The translations under genes and the position numbers were made by a program. From the NCBI GenBank assembly GCA_965221035.1, contig OZ244860.1, positions 1,674,001-1,738,000 on the forward strand: DNA of 64,000 nucleotides. Reading direction: 5' to 3'. Positions within the stretch are counted from its first letter, which is position 1; each line of letters starts with the position of its first letter. Under the pieces are notes generated by a model. It was not told where the DNA came from, searched no databases, and saw only the letters and a program-made list of their open reading frames with translations. Shown here piece after piece: positions 8,664 to 17,576 of this stretch. The stretch is from UBA6522 sp965221035 (GTDB lineage Bacteria; Pseudomonadota; Gammaproteobacteria; Steroidobacterales; Rariloculaceae).

Positions 8664-9323
8664 CTATCTCGGCTGGGGCACGATGCGGATATAGGGTTTC
8701 GGTGCTTCCCAACCGTCCGGGAATCGCTCCTGCGCCTCTTCGTTGGACACGGCCGGCAGAATGATGACGTCGTCACCGTCGTTCCAGTTGACCGGCGTGG
8801 CCACCTTGTGGGCGGCGGTCAGCTGAATCGAGTCCAGCAGCCTCAACACCTCGTCGAAGTTGCGCCCGGTGCTCATCGGATAGGTGAGCATCGCCTTGAT
8901 GTTCTTGTCCGGACCGATCACAAAGACGGAACGCACGGTGGAATTGTCCATCGCCGTACGGTCCCTGGCCGCGCCGCTGGCGTTGGGGTGCAGCATGTCG
9001 TAAGCCTTCGCCACCTCCAGGCTGCTGCCGTCGATGATGGGATAGTTGACGGCATGGCCTTGGGTTTCCTCGATATCCTTTGACCACGCCATGTGATCTT
9101 CCACCGAATCCACGCTCAAGCCGATGACCTTGCAGTTGCGCTTCGCGAAATCATCGGCGAGTCCCGCCATGTAGCCGAGTTCCGTCGTGCAGACCGGCGT
9201 GAAGTCTTTCGGATGGGAAAAGAGAATCGCCCAACCGTCGCCGATCCACTCGTGAAAATTGATGGTCCCCTGGGTGGTTGCCGCCGTGAAGTCGGGTGCC
9301 TGATCGCCGATATGCAATGACAT
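8664..9323 (-). CDS. 1-Cys peroxiredoxin (Prx6 type)
   Basis: Thiol peroxidase reducing H2O2 and organic hydroperoxides. 219 aa, the length of the Prx6/1-Cys group. The peroxidatic motif FTPVCTTELG is present, and the extended C-terminal domain starting at PVNWNDGDDVIILP is characteristic of this subgroup. The only other Cys is in KRNCKVIGL, so a classical resolving Cys near the C-terminus is absent. Monocistronic between a TA module and a DUF423 gene; a 157-bp upstream gap presumably holds its promoter. Confidence 0.92.
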   Translation of the reverse strand: MSLHIGDQAPDFTAATTQGTINFHEWIGDGWAILFSHPKDFTPVCTTELGYMAGLADDFAKRNCKVIGLSVDSVEDHMAWSKDIEETQGHAVNYPIIDGSSLEVAKAYDMLHPNASGAARDRTAMDNSTVRSVFVIGPDKNIKAMLTYPMSTGRNFDEVLRLLDSIQLTAAHKVATPVNWNDGDDVIILPAVSNEEAQERFPDGWEAPKPYIRIVPQPR

Positions 9324-9480
9324 GATGTTGAACCTCGCAAGATTGACCTGAAAGTCCAGTTGGTTGGGGGCGGTTATTCTCCGCCGATCTCAGCGAACAG
9401 TCCAGCACAGAGCAGCTATATCGGCATGAAATCCCGCCATAAGCGGACTGAGGAATCGTTCGCCGGTGCCGGTTGATCGG

Positions 9481-9885
9481 TTAGCCGTGGCCCCGTGCAC
9501 GGCCTGCCCGCCACACGCCCGCAGCCAGCATGAGCCAGCCGGCCATCATCGCGAGGCCACCCAGCGGCGCCAGTGCGCCGATCGTCTCGGGGGAGCCGAA
9601 TGTCGTGGCGTAGATGCTGCCGCTGAAGCCGATGATGCCGGCCAGCAGAACCCAACCCGACCATGCAATCAAACGCGAACCGGGAAAGCGTTCTGCCAGA
9701 ATGCCGGCCGCGATAATTCCCAACCCATGGTAGAACTGGTAGTCCACGGCGACTTCGTAGGCGCTCCACCGCGCCGCGTCGACGACGCCCTGCACGCCGT
9801 GGGTGCCGTAGGCTCCGAGGGCCGTGGCCGCGAACAGGACCAGGCATCCGGCCGCAACCAGGGTGAGTCGTTCCGGGTGAATCAT
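9481..9885 (-). CDS. DUF423 small integral membrane protein
   Basis: 134 aa with four predicted membrane helices: LVAAGCLVLFAATALGAYG, FYHGLGIIAAGIL, WVLLAGIIGFSGSIYA and GLAMMAGWLMLAAGVW. The GAYGTHG segment after helix 1 and YHGL are typical of the DUF423/YgdD family. No biochemical function is established. Divergent from the FAH-fold hydratase gene. Confidence 0.85.
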   Translation of the reverse strand: MIHPERLTLVAAGCLVLFAATALGAYGTHGVQGVVDAARWSAYEVAVDYQFYHGLGIIAAGILAERFPGSRLIAWSGWVLLAGIIGFSGSIYATTFGSPETIGALAPLGGLAMMAGWLMLAAGVWRAGRARGHG

Positions 9886-9958
9886 TCAGCTTGAGCGGGG
9901 CAGCTTGATCGCACGCAATCATGGTTCCAATCGAATTCATTTCCATTCGAGCACGTTT

Positions 9959-10864
9959 GTGAATAGAGTAGCAACCGCATTGCAGAACCAGCCTCTTGAA
10001 CCTGAAGAACAAAAGGACAATGAATTGGCGATTGCGAGCCTCGCCCAAGCGCGGATATCACTGGCAGAACCGGACGACGCATTATCCAGGCGCCTGGTCG
10101 ACGCGCGATTGAGCGCTGAACCGTTACCGGATTTTCCCGGCCGATTGCCGGTGACTCTGGAGCAGGCATACGCCATTCAGTCTGCATCGGCCGAGCGCTG
10201 GCCCGACGAGGTCGCGGCATGGAAAGTCGCAAGATTGTCCCCAACGGACCGCGAGCGCTTCCAGACAGAACGGCTTGCCGGACCGGTGTTCAGGTCGTCC
10301 ATCCAGACCGTCGAGCCCGGATCATGCGGGGTGATGGCTATCTATGAGGGTGGATTTGCCGCCATAGAAGCCGAATATGCCCTGGAGTTGGGCGCCGCGG
10401 TGCCGCCGTCAGGCAAAGACTACTCGGACCAGGAATTGGCCGATCTCGTCCGTGCGGTATATGGCGCAGCGGAAATTGCCGGCAGTCCGCTGGCCCTGGT
10501 CAATGAAGTTGGCGCCATGTCGGTGATATCCGATTTTGGCGCCAACGCCGGCCTGGTCGTCGGTCCGAAGATACCCGACTGGCGCGCCCTAGGGCCAGGG
10601 TCCCTGTCAGCCAGCGTGGCCGTGGACGACGTCACGGTCGGCGAAGCGACCCCCGACGGGATAGGACGAGACCCGCTGCAGGCACTGAAATTCCTGATCG
10701 GCCTCAGCGCCAGCCGAGGCATTGAGCTACCCGAAGGCGCCCTGATCTCGACAGGTGCGCTCACCGGCGTCCACGACGTGCGGGTGGGCTCGACCGCACG
10801 CGTGGACTTCGGATCGTTCGGCTCGTTCGAAGTGAGGTTCGAGCCGGCGGCGCCCAAGCGATAA
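9959..10864 (+). CDS. 2-keto-4-pentenoate hydratase-like protein (FAH fold)
   Basis: About 301 aa. The sequence aligns by eye with the 2-hydroxypenta-2,4-dienoate/2-oxopent-4-enoate hydratases: LTLEQAYAIQ-like VTLEQAYAIQSASAERWPDE, then WKVARLSPTDRE, a metal-site region IEAEYALELG, EIAGSPL, and the C-terminal LISTGALTGVHDVRVGSTA. These enzymes hydrate 2-oxo-4-enoates in meta-cleavage or related catabolism; whether this one acts on uronate-derived keto acids is unknown. The start is uncertain: no in-frame ATG exists near the N-terminus. GTG 9959 is used here, but TTG 10025 has the better ribosome site (AAAGGAC). It ends 32 bp from the convergent PL6 lyase gene. Confidence 0.78.
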   Translation: MNRVATALQNQPLEPEEQKDNELAIASLAQARISLAEPDDALSRRLVDARLSAEPLPDFPGRLPVTLEQAYAIQSASAERWPDEVAAWKVARLSPTDRERFQTERLAGPVFRSSIQTVEPGSCGVMAIYEGGFAAIEAEYALELGAAVPPSGKDYSDQELADLVRAVYGAAEIAGSPLALVNEVGAMSVISDFGANAGLVVGPKIPDWRALGPGSLSASVAVDDVTVGEATPDGIGRDPLQALKFLIGLSASRGIELPEGALISTGALTGVHDVRVGSTARVDFGSFGSFEVRFEPAAPKR

Positions 10865-10895
10865 GCGCGCGAGCACCCGGGCAATGCTCCCGGCC

Positions 10896-13169
10896 TCACG
10901 GCGCGTTTCTTTCGTAGATGACGCCTTCAGTCCGATATTCGTCGTTATTCGCTCGAATCTGGCCCGTATCCCTCATCACGACGTTGCTGATCACCGTGAT
11001 GGGTTCGCCGTTGGTCAGGTACAACTCCAATGGCGCACTGCCGTTCCAGCTCGATTCCGAAATATCCAGCCTCTGCACACCGTGAAACTTGAGTGAGGCT
11101 CCGCTCTTGTTCCGTGAGCCGAGTCCGACGTTCGTGAACTCGTTTCCTTCCACGACGACGATCGGCCCGAAGGTGCTCTCGTCCGTGCCGCCCCGGTAGA
11201 TGTTGGCAACGGACCCCTGTATGTCCGTGAACGTGTTGCCCCGGATGCTGACATTCTCGACGTTGTAAATGCCGAGATCGTCGGTTTCCTTGTCCAGGGA
11301 CAGGATCGATCCGGTGACGTTCGTCATCTCCGTATCGTGAATCTCGATGGAGTCCGCGAAAGTGCTGCGGTACACCTTGAGGAAATCGAAAGTGTGGTTC
11401 ACGTCCAGATTGGTGACCCTGCTATCGCGAACCGCCAGGGAGTAGTTGCGGTTCATGGAATACCGGCTGGTGCTGATCACGTTGTTGCCGGGTTGGTCCG
11501 GCGACGCCGCCCCGTCCATCCAGAGGTTCTCCACCTCCAGGGCGCCGCCGTTTTCCACGATGAAGAAGCTCGCCTTTTCCGACCGGACAAGCGCCTTGTC
11601 GCCGGCTTCGGCCTTTATCGTGATCGGATGCCTTATGTGGGCATACTTCGTGAGCAGGTATTCCCCTCCATTCTCAAGGAGCAGGGTATCTCCCGGTTCG
11701 CTGTTCTCCAGCGCCTCCAGAATGGTATCCGTGCCCGCGCCGACCGACAGTGTAGCGCCGCTCTGAAACTCTACGACGCTGTCGGTCTTGGGATAAAAGC
11801 CTGCTCCGGTATCTTCCTTCGCGACCGGCAATCTGACTTCGCCGAACCCGATTTCGTCTATCAACGACTGGGCCGGCACACGCAAGCCGTGTTCGTTTTC
11901 CTCGACACCGTAAGGCGCCTTGCTGAAACCGCTCCCGATCGGCACATCCGCTTCTTCATTCAGCACGTTGCCCTCGAAGCTGATTCCGGAAATGTCGTCG
12001 TAGACGGTAAAGGGATCCAGGTTCGTCGTGCTCATGATGATGTTGTCGTGCATCGATGAGCCGATGGGCGTTGCCGAACGCTCTTCATCGCTGCCCGCGC
12101 ACAGTTGTATGTAGTCGCTGTCCACGACGATGTTGTTGTTCATCAGGGAATCGACAACCTGGTCGTATCGGTTGGGCGGCGAATTCGGGACGCCGTTCAT
12201 GATCACCAGCGCGCCACGGAACCGGTGGCCGGTCAGGCCGTAGAGGTAGTTGTTAACGACGGTCTGGTTCTCGTTGATGACCCGAATTCCGCCGGTATTG
12301 GGCTTCCTGTTGCCCAGAAAATAGTTGTTCTCCACGAGCGTGTAGTGGCCATGACGCATGGTCAGGGTGCCCTGGCTCTCGAAGAACACGTTGCCGCGGT
12401 ACACGTTGCCGCAGGACTTGTTCGAGATGATCTCGTGCTCGCCGTTGGTCCGGTCGAAATAGTTGTACTGCACAATCGTGTTGGAGTATTCCCTCGAATA
12501 GTGGCTTGTGCCGATTCTCAACGTCTCGCCGCCATTCGAACCAAGGATCTGCCGGGGCCCGAAGTAGTTGTACTCGATGACATGATCGTTTTCCCGGCTG
12601 GCTTCGGTGTTCAGGCGCACCGCCAGCGTCACGCCGCTGTTGCCCTTGTTGAGCAGCGAATTGCGGTCGAACCGGTTGTTCTTGCCGTAGATGGCCACCC
12701 AGATGTCCGAGTCGTGCCGCTCCGGATTGCTGAAATTGTCGATGACCACGTCGGTCACTCTTGAATTGTTGGCCAGTTCGTCGCTTGACGTTCGATACGA
12801 GATGACCTCGCTCGTCGGCGTGAATCCGTCCCTGAACACCAGCCCCGAGACGACAATGTGCTCGCCTGAAAAACCGAGATTGGATTGCCCGGTGATGATG
12901 ACCTCGCCCGGCTCTTCGGCTGTCAGCGTGATCGGATTGTCCGGCAATCCGTTGCCCCTGAATCTGAGTTCGACATCGGTCCAGGCGCCGTTGGCGAGAA
13001 CGACCGTGTCGCCGGGTTCCAGGTTCGCGGCAACCCGGTCGAATTCTTCGATCGTTCTCACGAGCTGTCCGTTGTCATCCTGCACCTCGCCGATGTCATC
13101 CTGCGAGCAGGCAACCAGCGCCAGGATCAGGGCAAGCGGAAAAAAGTGAAATCTGGTGATGATTCTCAT
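10896..13169 (-). CDS. PL6 family alginate lyase lipoprotein
   Basis: Endo- or exo-acting alginate lyase with right-handed parallel beta-helix fold, chondroitinase B-like family PL6. 757 aa, the length of two-domain members. The N-terminus MRIITRFHFFPLALILALVA ends with a lipobox VAC (Cys 22), so it is probably outer-membrane anchored. The diagnostic PL6 core is visible: EHEIISNKSCGNVYRGN and GTLTMRHGHYTLVENNYFLG, containing the catalytic Lys and Arg. A second beta-helix starts near TDSVVEFQSGATLSVGAG. The ATG at 13169 was chosen over an upstream in-frame start because the signal peptide begins there. It is divergent from the mannonate dehydratase-like gene and opens the alginate locus. Confidence 0.9.
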   Translation of the reverse strand: MRIITRFHFFPLALILALVACSQDDIGEVQDDNGQLVRTIEEFDRVAANLEPGDTVVLANGAWTDVELRFRGNGLPDNPITLTAEEPGEVIITGQSNLGFSGEHIVVSGLVFRDGFTPTSEVISYRTSSDELANNSRVTDVVIDNFSNPERHDSDIWVAIYGKNNRFDRNSLLNKGNSGVTLAVRLNTEASRENDHVIEYNYFGPRQILGSNGGETLRIGTSHYSREYSNTIVQYNYFDRTNGEHEIISNKSCGNVYRGNVFFESQGTLTMRHGHYTLVENNYFLGNRKPNTGGIRVINENQTVVNNYLYGLTGHRFRGALVIMNGVPNSPPNRYDQVVDSLMNNNIVVDSDYIQLCAGSDEERSATPIGSSMHDNIIMSTTNLDPFTVYDDISGISFEGNVLNEEADVPIGSGFSKAPYGVEENEHGLRVPAQSLIDEIGFGEVRLPVAKEDTGAGFYPKTDSVVEFQSGATLSVGAGTDTILEALENSEPGDTLLLENGGEYLLTKYAHIRHPITIKAEAGDKALVRSEKASFFIVENGGALEVENLWMDGAASPDQPGNNVISTSRYSMNRNYSLAVRDSRVTNLDVNHTFDFLKVYRSTFADSIEIHDTEMTNVTGSILSLDKETDDLGIYNVENVSIRGNTFTDIQGSVANIYRGGTDESTFGPIVVVEGNEFTNVGLGSRNKSGASLKFHGVQRLDISESSWNGSAPLELYLTNGEPITVISNVVMRDTGQIRANNDEYRTEGVIYERNAP

Positions 13170-13206
13170 GGAGTTTTCCCGGTACTTGATATCAGGCTTA
13201 AAATAA

Positions 13207-13233
13207 GGCAGCACCCCTTGCCAGAGTGCTGCC
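13207..13233 (-). terminator. Hairpin with T-rich tail in the leader of the PL6 gene
   Basis: GGCAGCAC at 13207-13214 pairs with GTGCTGCC at 13226-13233; read on the minus strand it is followed by TTATTTTAA. It lies 38 nt upstream of the PL6 start codon, so it would terminate or attenuate transcription entering the PL6 gene. It resembles the terminator after the second TonB receptor at 36585-36617, including the flanking TGATCG. Confidence 0.55.
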
Positions 13234-13316
13234 CTGATCGATACTGCCTGTCCAATACCCTAAAGTACCAGAACCTGCACAACGATTCATGTCGTTGTTC
13301 GGAGAAACCGGTTAAC

Positions 13317-14534
13317 GTGAAAATCACCGAGATCAAGGTCATCGTCTGCTGTCCCGGCAGGAATTTCGTGACGGCAAAAATAGTGACCGACGAAGGCCTG
13401 TACGGACTCGGGGACGCCACGCTCAATGGCCGGGAAATGGCCGTGGCCGCCTGTCTCGAAGAGCATGTGGCGCCGTGCCTCATCGGGCGCGATCCCCGGG
13501 ATATCGAGGACATCTGGCAGTACCTGTACAGGGGCGCCTACTGGCGAAGTGGCGCGGTGGCGATGGCGGCCATCGGCGCCATCGACATGGCGCTCTGGGA
13601 TATCAAGGGCAAGGCGGCAGGCATGCCAGTGTACCAGTTGTTGGGCGGGAGGAGCCGATCGGGCGTCGGCCTCTACGCGCATGCCAGCGGCACAAGTATC
13701 GAGGAAACGCTGGGCAAGGCCGAGGCACTGGTCGAGGCGGGATTCGGGGCGATCCGAATCCAGTCTGCAATTCCCGGCCTGGATGCCACCTATGGCGTGT
13801 TGGGCGGCAAGAAAGACTACTACGAGCTGCAGGGCAATCGGCCCCTTCCTCCCGAGGAAACGTGGTCAACCCAAAAGTACTTCAACATGGTGGAGGAACT
13901 GATCCGCGAGGCGCGACACCGTCTCGGCAATGAAGTGCATCTGCTCCACGATGTCCACAATCGGCTGACACCCATTGAGTCGGCCAGGCTGGGCAAGCGG
14001 CTGGAAAAGCACGATCTGCTGTTTCTGGAAGATCCATCCATCGCGGAAAATCAGGACAGCTATGAGGTGATCCGCCAGCATACGTCCATCCCGCTGGCAG
14101 TCGGCGAAACCTTCAACAGCATCCGGGACTGCAAGGACCTGATCCAGAATCAGCTCATCGACTACATCAGGACGTCGGCTACCCATGCCGGGGGCATCAC
14201 GGCCATGCGGCGCATCGCTGACTTCGCCGGCATCCACAATGTCAGGACGGCCCCTCATGGGGCGCCGGACCTGTCGCCGGTCTGCCTTGCGGCGCATCTC
14301 CACCTCGACACCTGGGCGCCCAATTTCGGCATTCAAGAATTTGTCGGCCTCGGTAACGAGCAGACCCGCCGGATATTCAGGCAGGACGTCAGGATTGAAA
14401 ACGGCATGGCCCATGTCAGCGAGGCGCCGGGCCTGGGTATCGACTTCGATGAAGAGGCGGCTAAAGAGTACCCCTACAAACGATCCTATCTTCCAGTCAG
14501 CCGGCTGGAAGATGGAACGCTGTGGCATTGGTAG
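13317..14534 (+). CDS. Mannonate dehydratase-like enolase-superfamily enzyme (ManD/RspA)
   Basis: Dehydrates D-mannonate (and sometimes gluconate) to 2-keto-3-deoxygluconate, which would join the KDG kinase/KDPG aldolase route encoded further right. 405 aa, the family length. VKITEIKVIVCCPGRNFVT opens the capping domain. The barrel shows metal ligands D212 (LHDVHNRL), E238 (FLEDPS) and E264 (VGETF), with H214 beside the first and APHGAPDLSPV near the end, all as in ManD. GTG start with CGGAGA upstream. High- and low-activity subgroups cannot be separated by eye. First gene of a rightward run through the oxidoreductase, symporter and PL7 genes. Confidence 0.87.
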   Translation: MKITEIKVIVCCPGRNFVTAKIVTDEGLYGLGDATLNGREMAVAACLEEHVAPCLIGRDPRDIEDIWQYLYRGAYWRSGAVAMAAIGAIDMALWDIKGKAAGMPVYQLLGGRSRSGVGLYAHASGTSIEETLGKAEALVEAGFGAIRIQSAIPGLDATYGVLGGKKDYYELQGNRPLPPEETWSTQKYFNMVEELIREARHRLGNEVHLLHDVHNRLTPIESARLGKRLEKHDLLFLEDPSIAENQDSYEVIRQHTSIPLAVGETFNSIRDCKDLIQNQLIDYIRTSATHAGGITAMRRIADFAGIHNVRTAPHGAPDLSPVCLAAHLHLDTWAPNFGIQEFVGLGNEQTRRIFRQDVRIENGMAHVSEAPGLGIDFDEEAAKEYPYKRSYLPVSRLEDGTLWHW

Positions 14535-14590
14535 GCTGCGAAGCGACCCTGCGGTAACCGAATCCGTTCGATCTTGATTACAAGGACAAT

Positions 14591-15733
14591 TTGAACAGCA
14601 AGAAACTGAAAGTACTGGTGCACGGCACCGGATTTGCCGGGCAGGGCCACGCCGAGGCCTTCAGGTATGCGGGCGCGGAAGTGGCCGGCATGGTCGGCAG
14701 AACGGCATCCGTCGTGAAAGAAGTGACCGAAAAATTGGGCATCCCCTACGGCGGAACTGACTGGCGGCAGGCCCTGATCGATTGCCGGCCGGATATCGTG
14801 TCCATCGCGACACCGGGCGGCGCACACGCGGAGCCCATCAGGCAAGCCATTGGACAGGGCTGCCACGTGTTTTGCGACAAGCCGCTGACCGACAGCGGCG
14901 AGACCGCGAAAGAGCTTTATGAGCTGGCGGTTGAGAAAGGCGTCAAGACGGCCTTCGCCGCCAGCTTCAGGTATGAGCCGCATGTCATGCACGCCAGGAA
15001 ACTGGTCGTCGAAGGCGCCATCGGCGAACCGCTTGAAGTCGAGTGCATCTCGCACTTCAATCTCGAGCGTGGCATCCCCTTTGGCTGGTCCCACCGCCGG
15101 GAAGACGGCGGCGGCCGGCTGAACAACAATTTCACCCACAAGCTGTCGATCGTGACCTCGGTGGTGGGCGAGAAGATTCTTTCGATCATGGCCGAGGTAC
15201 GCGATGACCTGGGCAAGGCCCCCATAGTCGAGGGCGTACACAATTTCAAGACCCGGCGCGAGCATATCCCTGAAGATCTGAACGACCCCTCTCTGGAATG
15301 GGGCGAGTCCAACGTGGAGTGGACCTACACCGTGCTGGCGCAGATCGAAAGCGAGTACGCCGGCAAACCCGTATCTGTGCTGTTCAAGCACGGCGGGCTC
15401 CACCCCCGCTTCAATGAGGACCACATTGTTTTTTATGGCAGCAAGGGGGCCATCTATATCAAAGGCCACTATGGCAGCGGTCCGCTCTATCTCTACGATG
15501 AAGACAAGGCATGGCGCGAAGTCGCATTACCGGCGGAAATCGCCGCTGACGCGCCCGATATCGAGGGCGATACCGAACGGAACTGGAGCTACCTGACCCG
15601 GGAACTGGTTCGGGACGTAAGCGGCGAGACCGTGGCGCCCTACCCGACTTTCAGGGAAGGCAGCCGGTATCAGCAGCTTATCGACATCATTCGCCGGAAC
15701 GGAAACTGGGTCGACGTTCGTCACCTGCGGTAG
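14591..15733 (+). CDS. Gfo/Idh/MocA-family oxidoreductase
   Basis: NAD(P)-dependent sugar or sugar-acid dehydrogenase of 380 aa. The N-terminal Rossmann fold has VLVHGTGFAGQGHAEAFRYA, and the typical DIVSIATPGGAH and HVFCDKPLT (conserved Lys) follow. The C-terminal domain begins near YEPHVMHARKLVVEGAIGEP. The substrate is not predictable; position between a mannonate dehydratase-like gene and an SSS symporter suggests a uronate or its derivative. TTG start with AAGGAC upstream. It is 56 bp from the preceding gene and 54 bp from the next, so an operon is likely. Confidence 0.85.
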   Translation: MNSKKLKVLVHGTGFAGQGHAEAFRYAGAEVAGMVGRTASVVKEVTEKLGIPYGGTDWRQALIDCRPDIVSIATPGGAHAEPIRQAIGQGCHVFCDKPLTDSGETAKELYELAVEKGVKTAFAASFRYEPHVMHARKLVVEGAIGEPLEVECISHFNLERGIPFGWSHRREDGGGRLNNNFTHKLSIVTSVVGEKILSIMAEVRDDLGKAPIVEGVHNFKTRREHIPEDLNDPSLEWGESNVEWTYTVLAQIESEYAGKPVSVLFKHGGLHPRFNEDHIVFYGSKGAIYIKGHYGSGPLYLYDEDKAWREVALPAEIAADAPDIEGDTERNWSYLTRELVRDVSGETVAPYPTFREGSRYQQLIDIIRRNGNWVDVRHLR

Positions 15734-15787
15734 AGACCAGGCCACCCGAAACGACAACGCTCACGAAAGTGAAAAAAGAGACTGCCC

Positions 15788-17542
15788 TTGATCTATGAGT
15801 ACCTGGTAATCGCCGGCTATTTCCTGCTTGTCCTGGGAATCGGACTTGCCTTCAGGAAAATGGCCAGGCAGTCCACCAGCGATTATTTTCGCGGGGGCGG
15901 CCGCATGCTCTGGTGGATGGTCGGATCGACCGCCTTCATGATGCAGTTTTCCGCCTGGACCTTTACGGGCGCGGCGGGCAAGGCCTTCTCGGATGGGTTC
16001 GCTGTCTGCCTGGTCTTTCTCGCCAATACCTTTTCCTATTTTTGCGGTTGGACGTACTTTGCGCAGCGCTTTCGCCAGATGCGCGTGGATACGCCGACCG
16101 AAGCGATCAGGCGTCGATTCGGTCATCAGAACGAGCTTTTTTTCTCCTGGGCGCTAATTGTCTTCAGCCTGATCAACGCCGGTGTCTGGCTGAATGCGCT
16201 GGGCGTCTTCACCAGTGCGGTATTCGACGCCGATATCAACATGACCATCATCGCCGCGGGGCTGACCGTGGTCTTTGTATCCGTGATCGCCGGAGCCTGG
16301 GGTGTGGTGGCCTCCGATTTCGTGCAAACCCTGGTGGTGGCCGTGGTCTCCCTGGCTTGTGCGGTCGTGGCGCTTGTCGCGGTGGGCGGCCCCGTCGAGC
16401 TTGTAGCCAATTTCCCCTCCGGCTTCCTGATGGGGCCGGATATGAACTACGGCCTGCTGCTGGTCGGGACCTTTGTGTTCTTTCTGGCCAAGCAGCTCAT
16501 TACCATCATGAACCTCCATGACTCCTTCCGCTTCCTGACGGCCAGGGATTCCGTCAATGCCCGCAAGGCCGCCCTGTTGGCCATGTGTATGATGGGCGTG
16601 GGCAGCATCGTCTGGTTTGTGCCCCCCTGGGCTTCGGCCATTCTTTACCCTGACGCAGCCTCCGCTTATCCCGAGCTGGGCAACAAGGCCGGAGACGCCA
16701 TCTACCTTGTCTTCGCCCGCAATGCGATGCCGGTTGGCACGGTTGGCCTGTTGTTGGCCGGGCTCTTCGCCGCGTCCATGTCATCCATGGATTCCGCGCT
16801 GAACAAGAATGCCGGGATCTTTGTACGAAGCGTGTACCAGCCGTTTCTGGCCAGGAGGGGCAGGCAGACGAACGACAGGGCGCTGTTGAGACTGAGCATG
16901 ATGCTCAGTTTGTTCAGCGGCATTCTGGTTATTTTCATGGCCCTGTACTTCGGATCGCTGCAGGAACTCAGCCTGTTCGATCTGATGATGTCGGTGTCCA
17001 CGATGATCCAGGTGCCGCTCCTGATTCCCCTGATCGTCGGTCTATTTGTGAAAAGAACTCCGCCCTGGGCGCCCTGGGTGACTGTCCTGCTGGGCCTGTT
17101 CGTCTCCTGGTTCATGCTGGACGTGCTTACCCCACAGGTGTTTGCTGGCTGGATCGGGCTCCCGGAACTGACCTCGAGAGAGGCGGTGGACATGAACCTG
17201 ATGCTCACGCTGGCGGCGCACGTCTTTGTCACCGCCGGCTTTTTCTGCCTCACTGCGCTCTTCTACAGGGAAGAAACGGACAGCCGCAGAGCTCAATTGG
17301 AAAGTTTTTTCAAGGATCTGGAAACGCCGGTGATCGCCGACGATGTCCAGGATGAATTCGATCGCCAGCAAAGGGACAAGCTGGGTTCCATGGTGATGAT
17401 CATGGGCTCGGGAATCCTGTTGATGGCGCTGATTCCCAATCCGTTCTGGGGACGGATGATTTTTGTGTTCTGCGCGCTGGTAGTATCCAGCCTGGGCTTC
17501 TTGCTGAAGAGAACCGCAGGGCTGAAGCGCAGCCTGGCATAA
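15788..17542 (+). CDS. Sodium:solute symporter (SSS family)
   Basis: Inner-membrane Na+-coupled carrier, 584 aa, with about 13-14 hydrophobic helices starting at YEYLVIAGYFLLVLGIGLAF. The SSS hallmarks are DYFRGGGRMLWWMVGSTAFM in the first two helices and GLLLAGLFAASMSSMDSALN near TM8, the Na-binding region. Related carriers in alginate loci import monomeric or oligomeric unsaturated uronates, so that is the most likely substrate (inference from context). A soluble stretch (EETDSRRAQLESFFKDLE) precedes the last two helices. TTG start. Between the oxidoreductase and the PL7 lyase. Confidence 0.9.
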   Translation: MIYEYLVIAGYFLLVLGIGLAFRKMARQSTSDYFRGGGRMLWWMVGSTAFMMQFSAWTFTGAAGKAFSDGFAVCLVFLANTFSYFCGWTYFAQRFRQMRVDTPTEAIRRRFGHQNELFFSWALIVFSLINAGVWLNALGVFTSAVFDADINMTIIAAGLTVVFVSVIAGAWGVVASDFVQTLVVAVVSLACAVVALVAVGGPVELVANFPSGFLMGPDMNYGLLLVGTFVFFLAKQLITIMNLHDSFRFLTARDSVNARKAALLAMCMMGVGSIVWFVPPWASAILYPDAASAYPELGNKAGDAIYLVFARNAMPVGTVGLLLAGLFAASMSSMDSALNKNAGIFVRSVYQPFLARRGRQTNDRALLRLSMMLSLFSGILVIFMALYFGSLQELSLFDLMMSVSTMIQVPLLIPLIVGLFVKRTPPWAPWVTVLLGLFVSWFMLDVLTPQVFAGWIGLPELTSREAVDMNLMLTLAAHVFVTAGFFCLTALFYREETDSRRAQLESFFKDLETPVIADDVQDEFDRQQRDKLGSMVMIMGSGILLMALIPNPFWGRMIFVFCALVVSSLGFLLKRTAGLKRSLA

Positions 17543-17576
17543 GTTTGCTGCTTTAAAAAATTCGAGAGACCACCGT

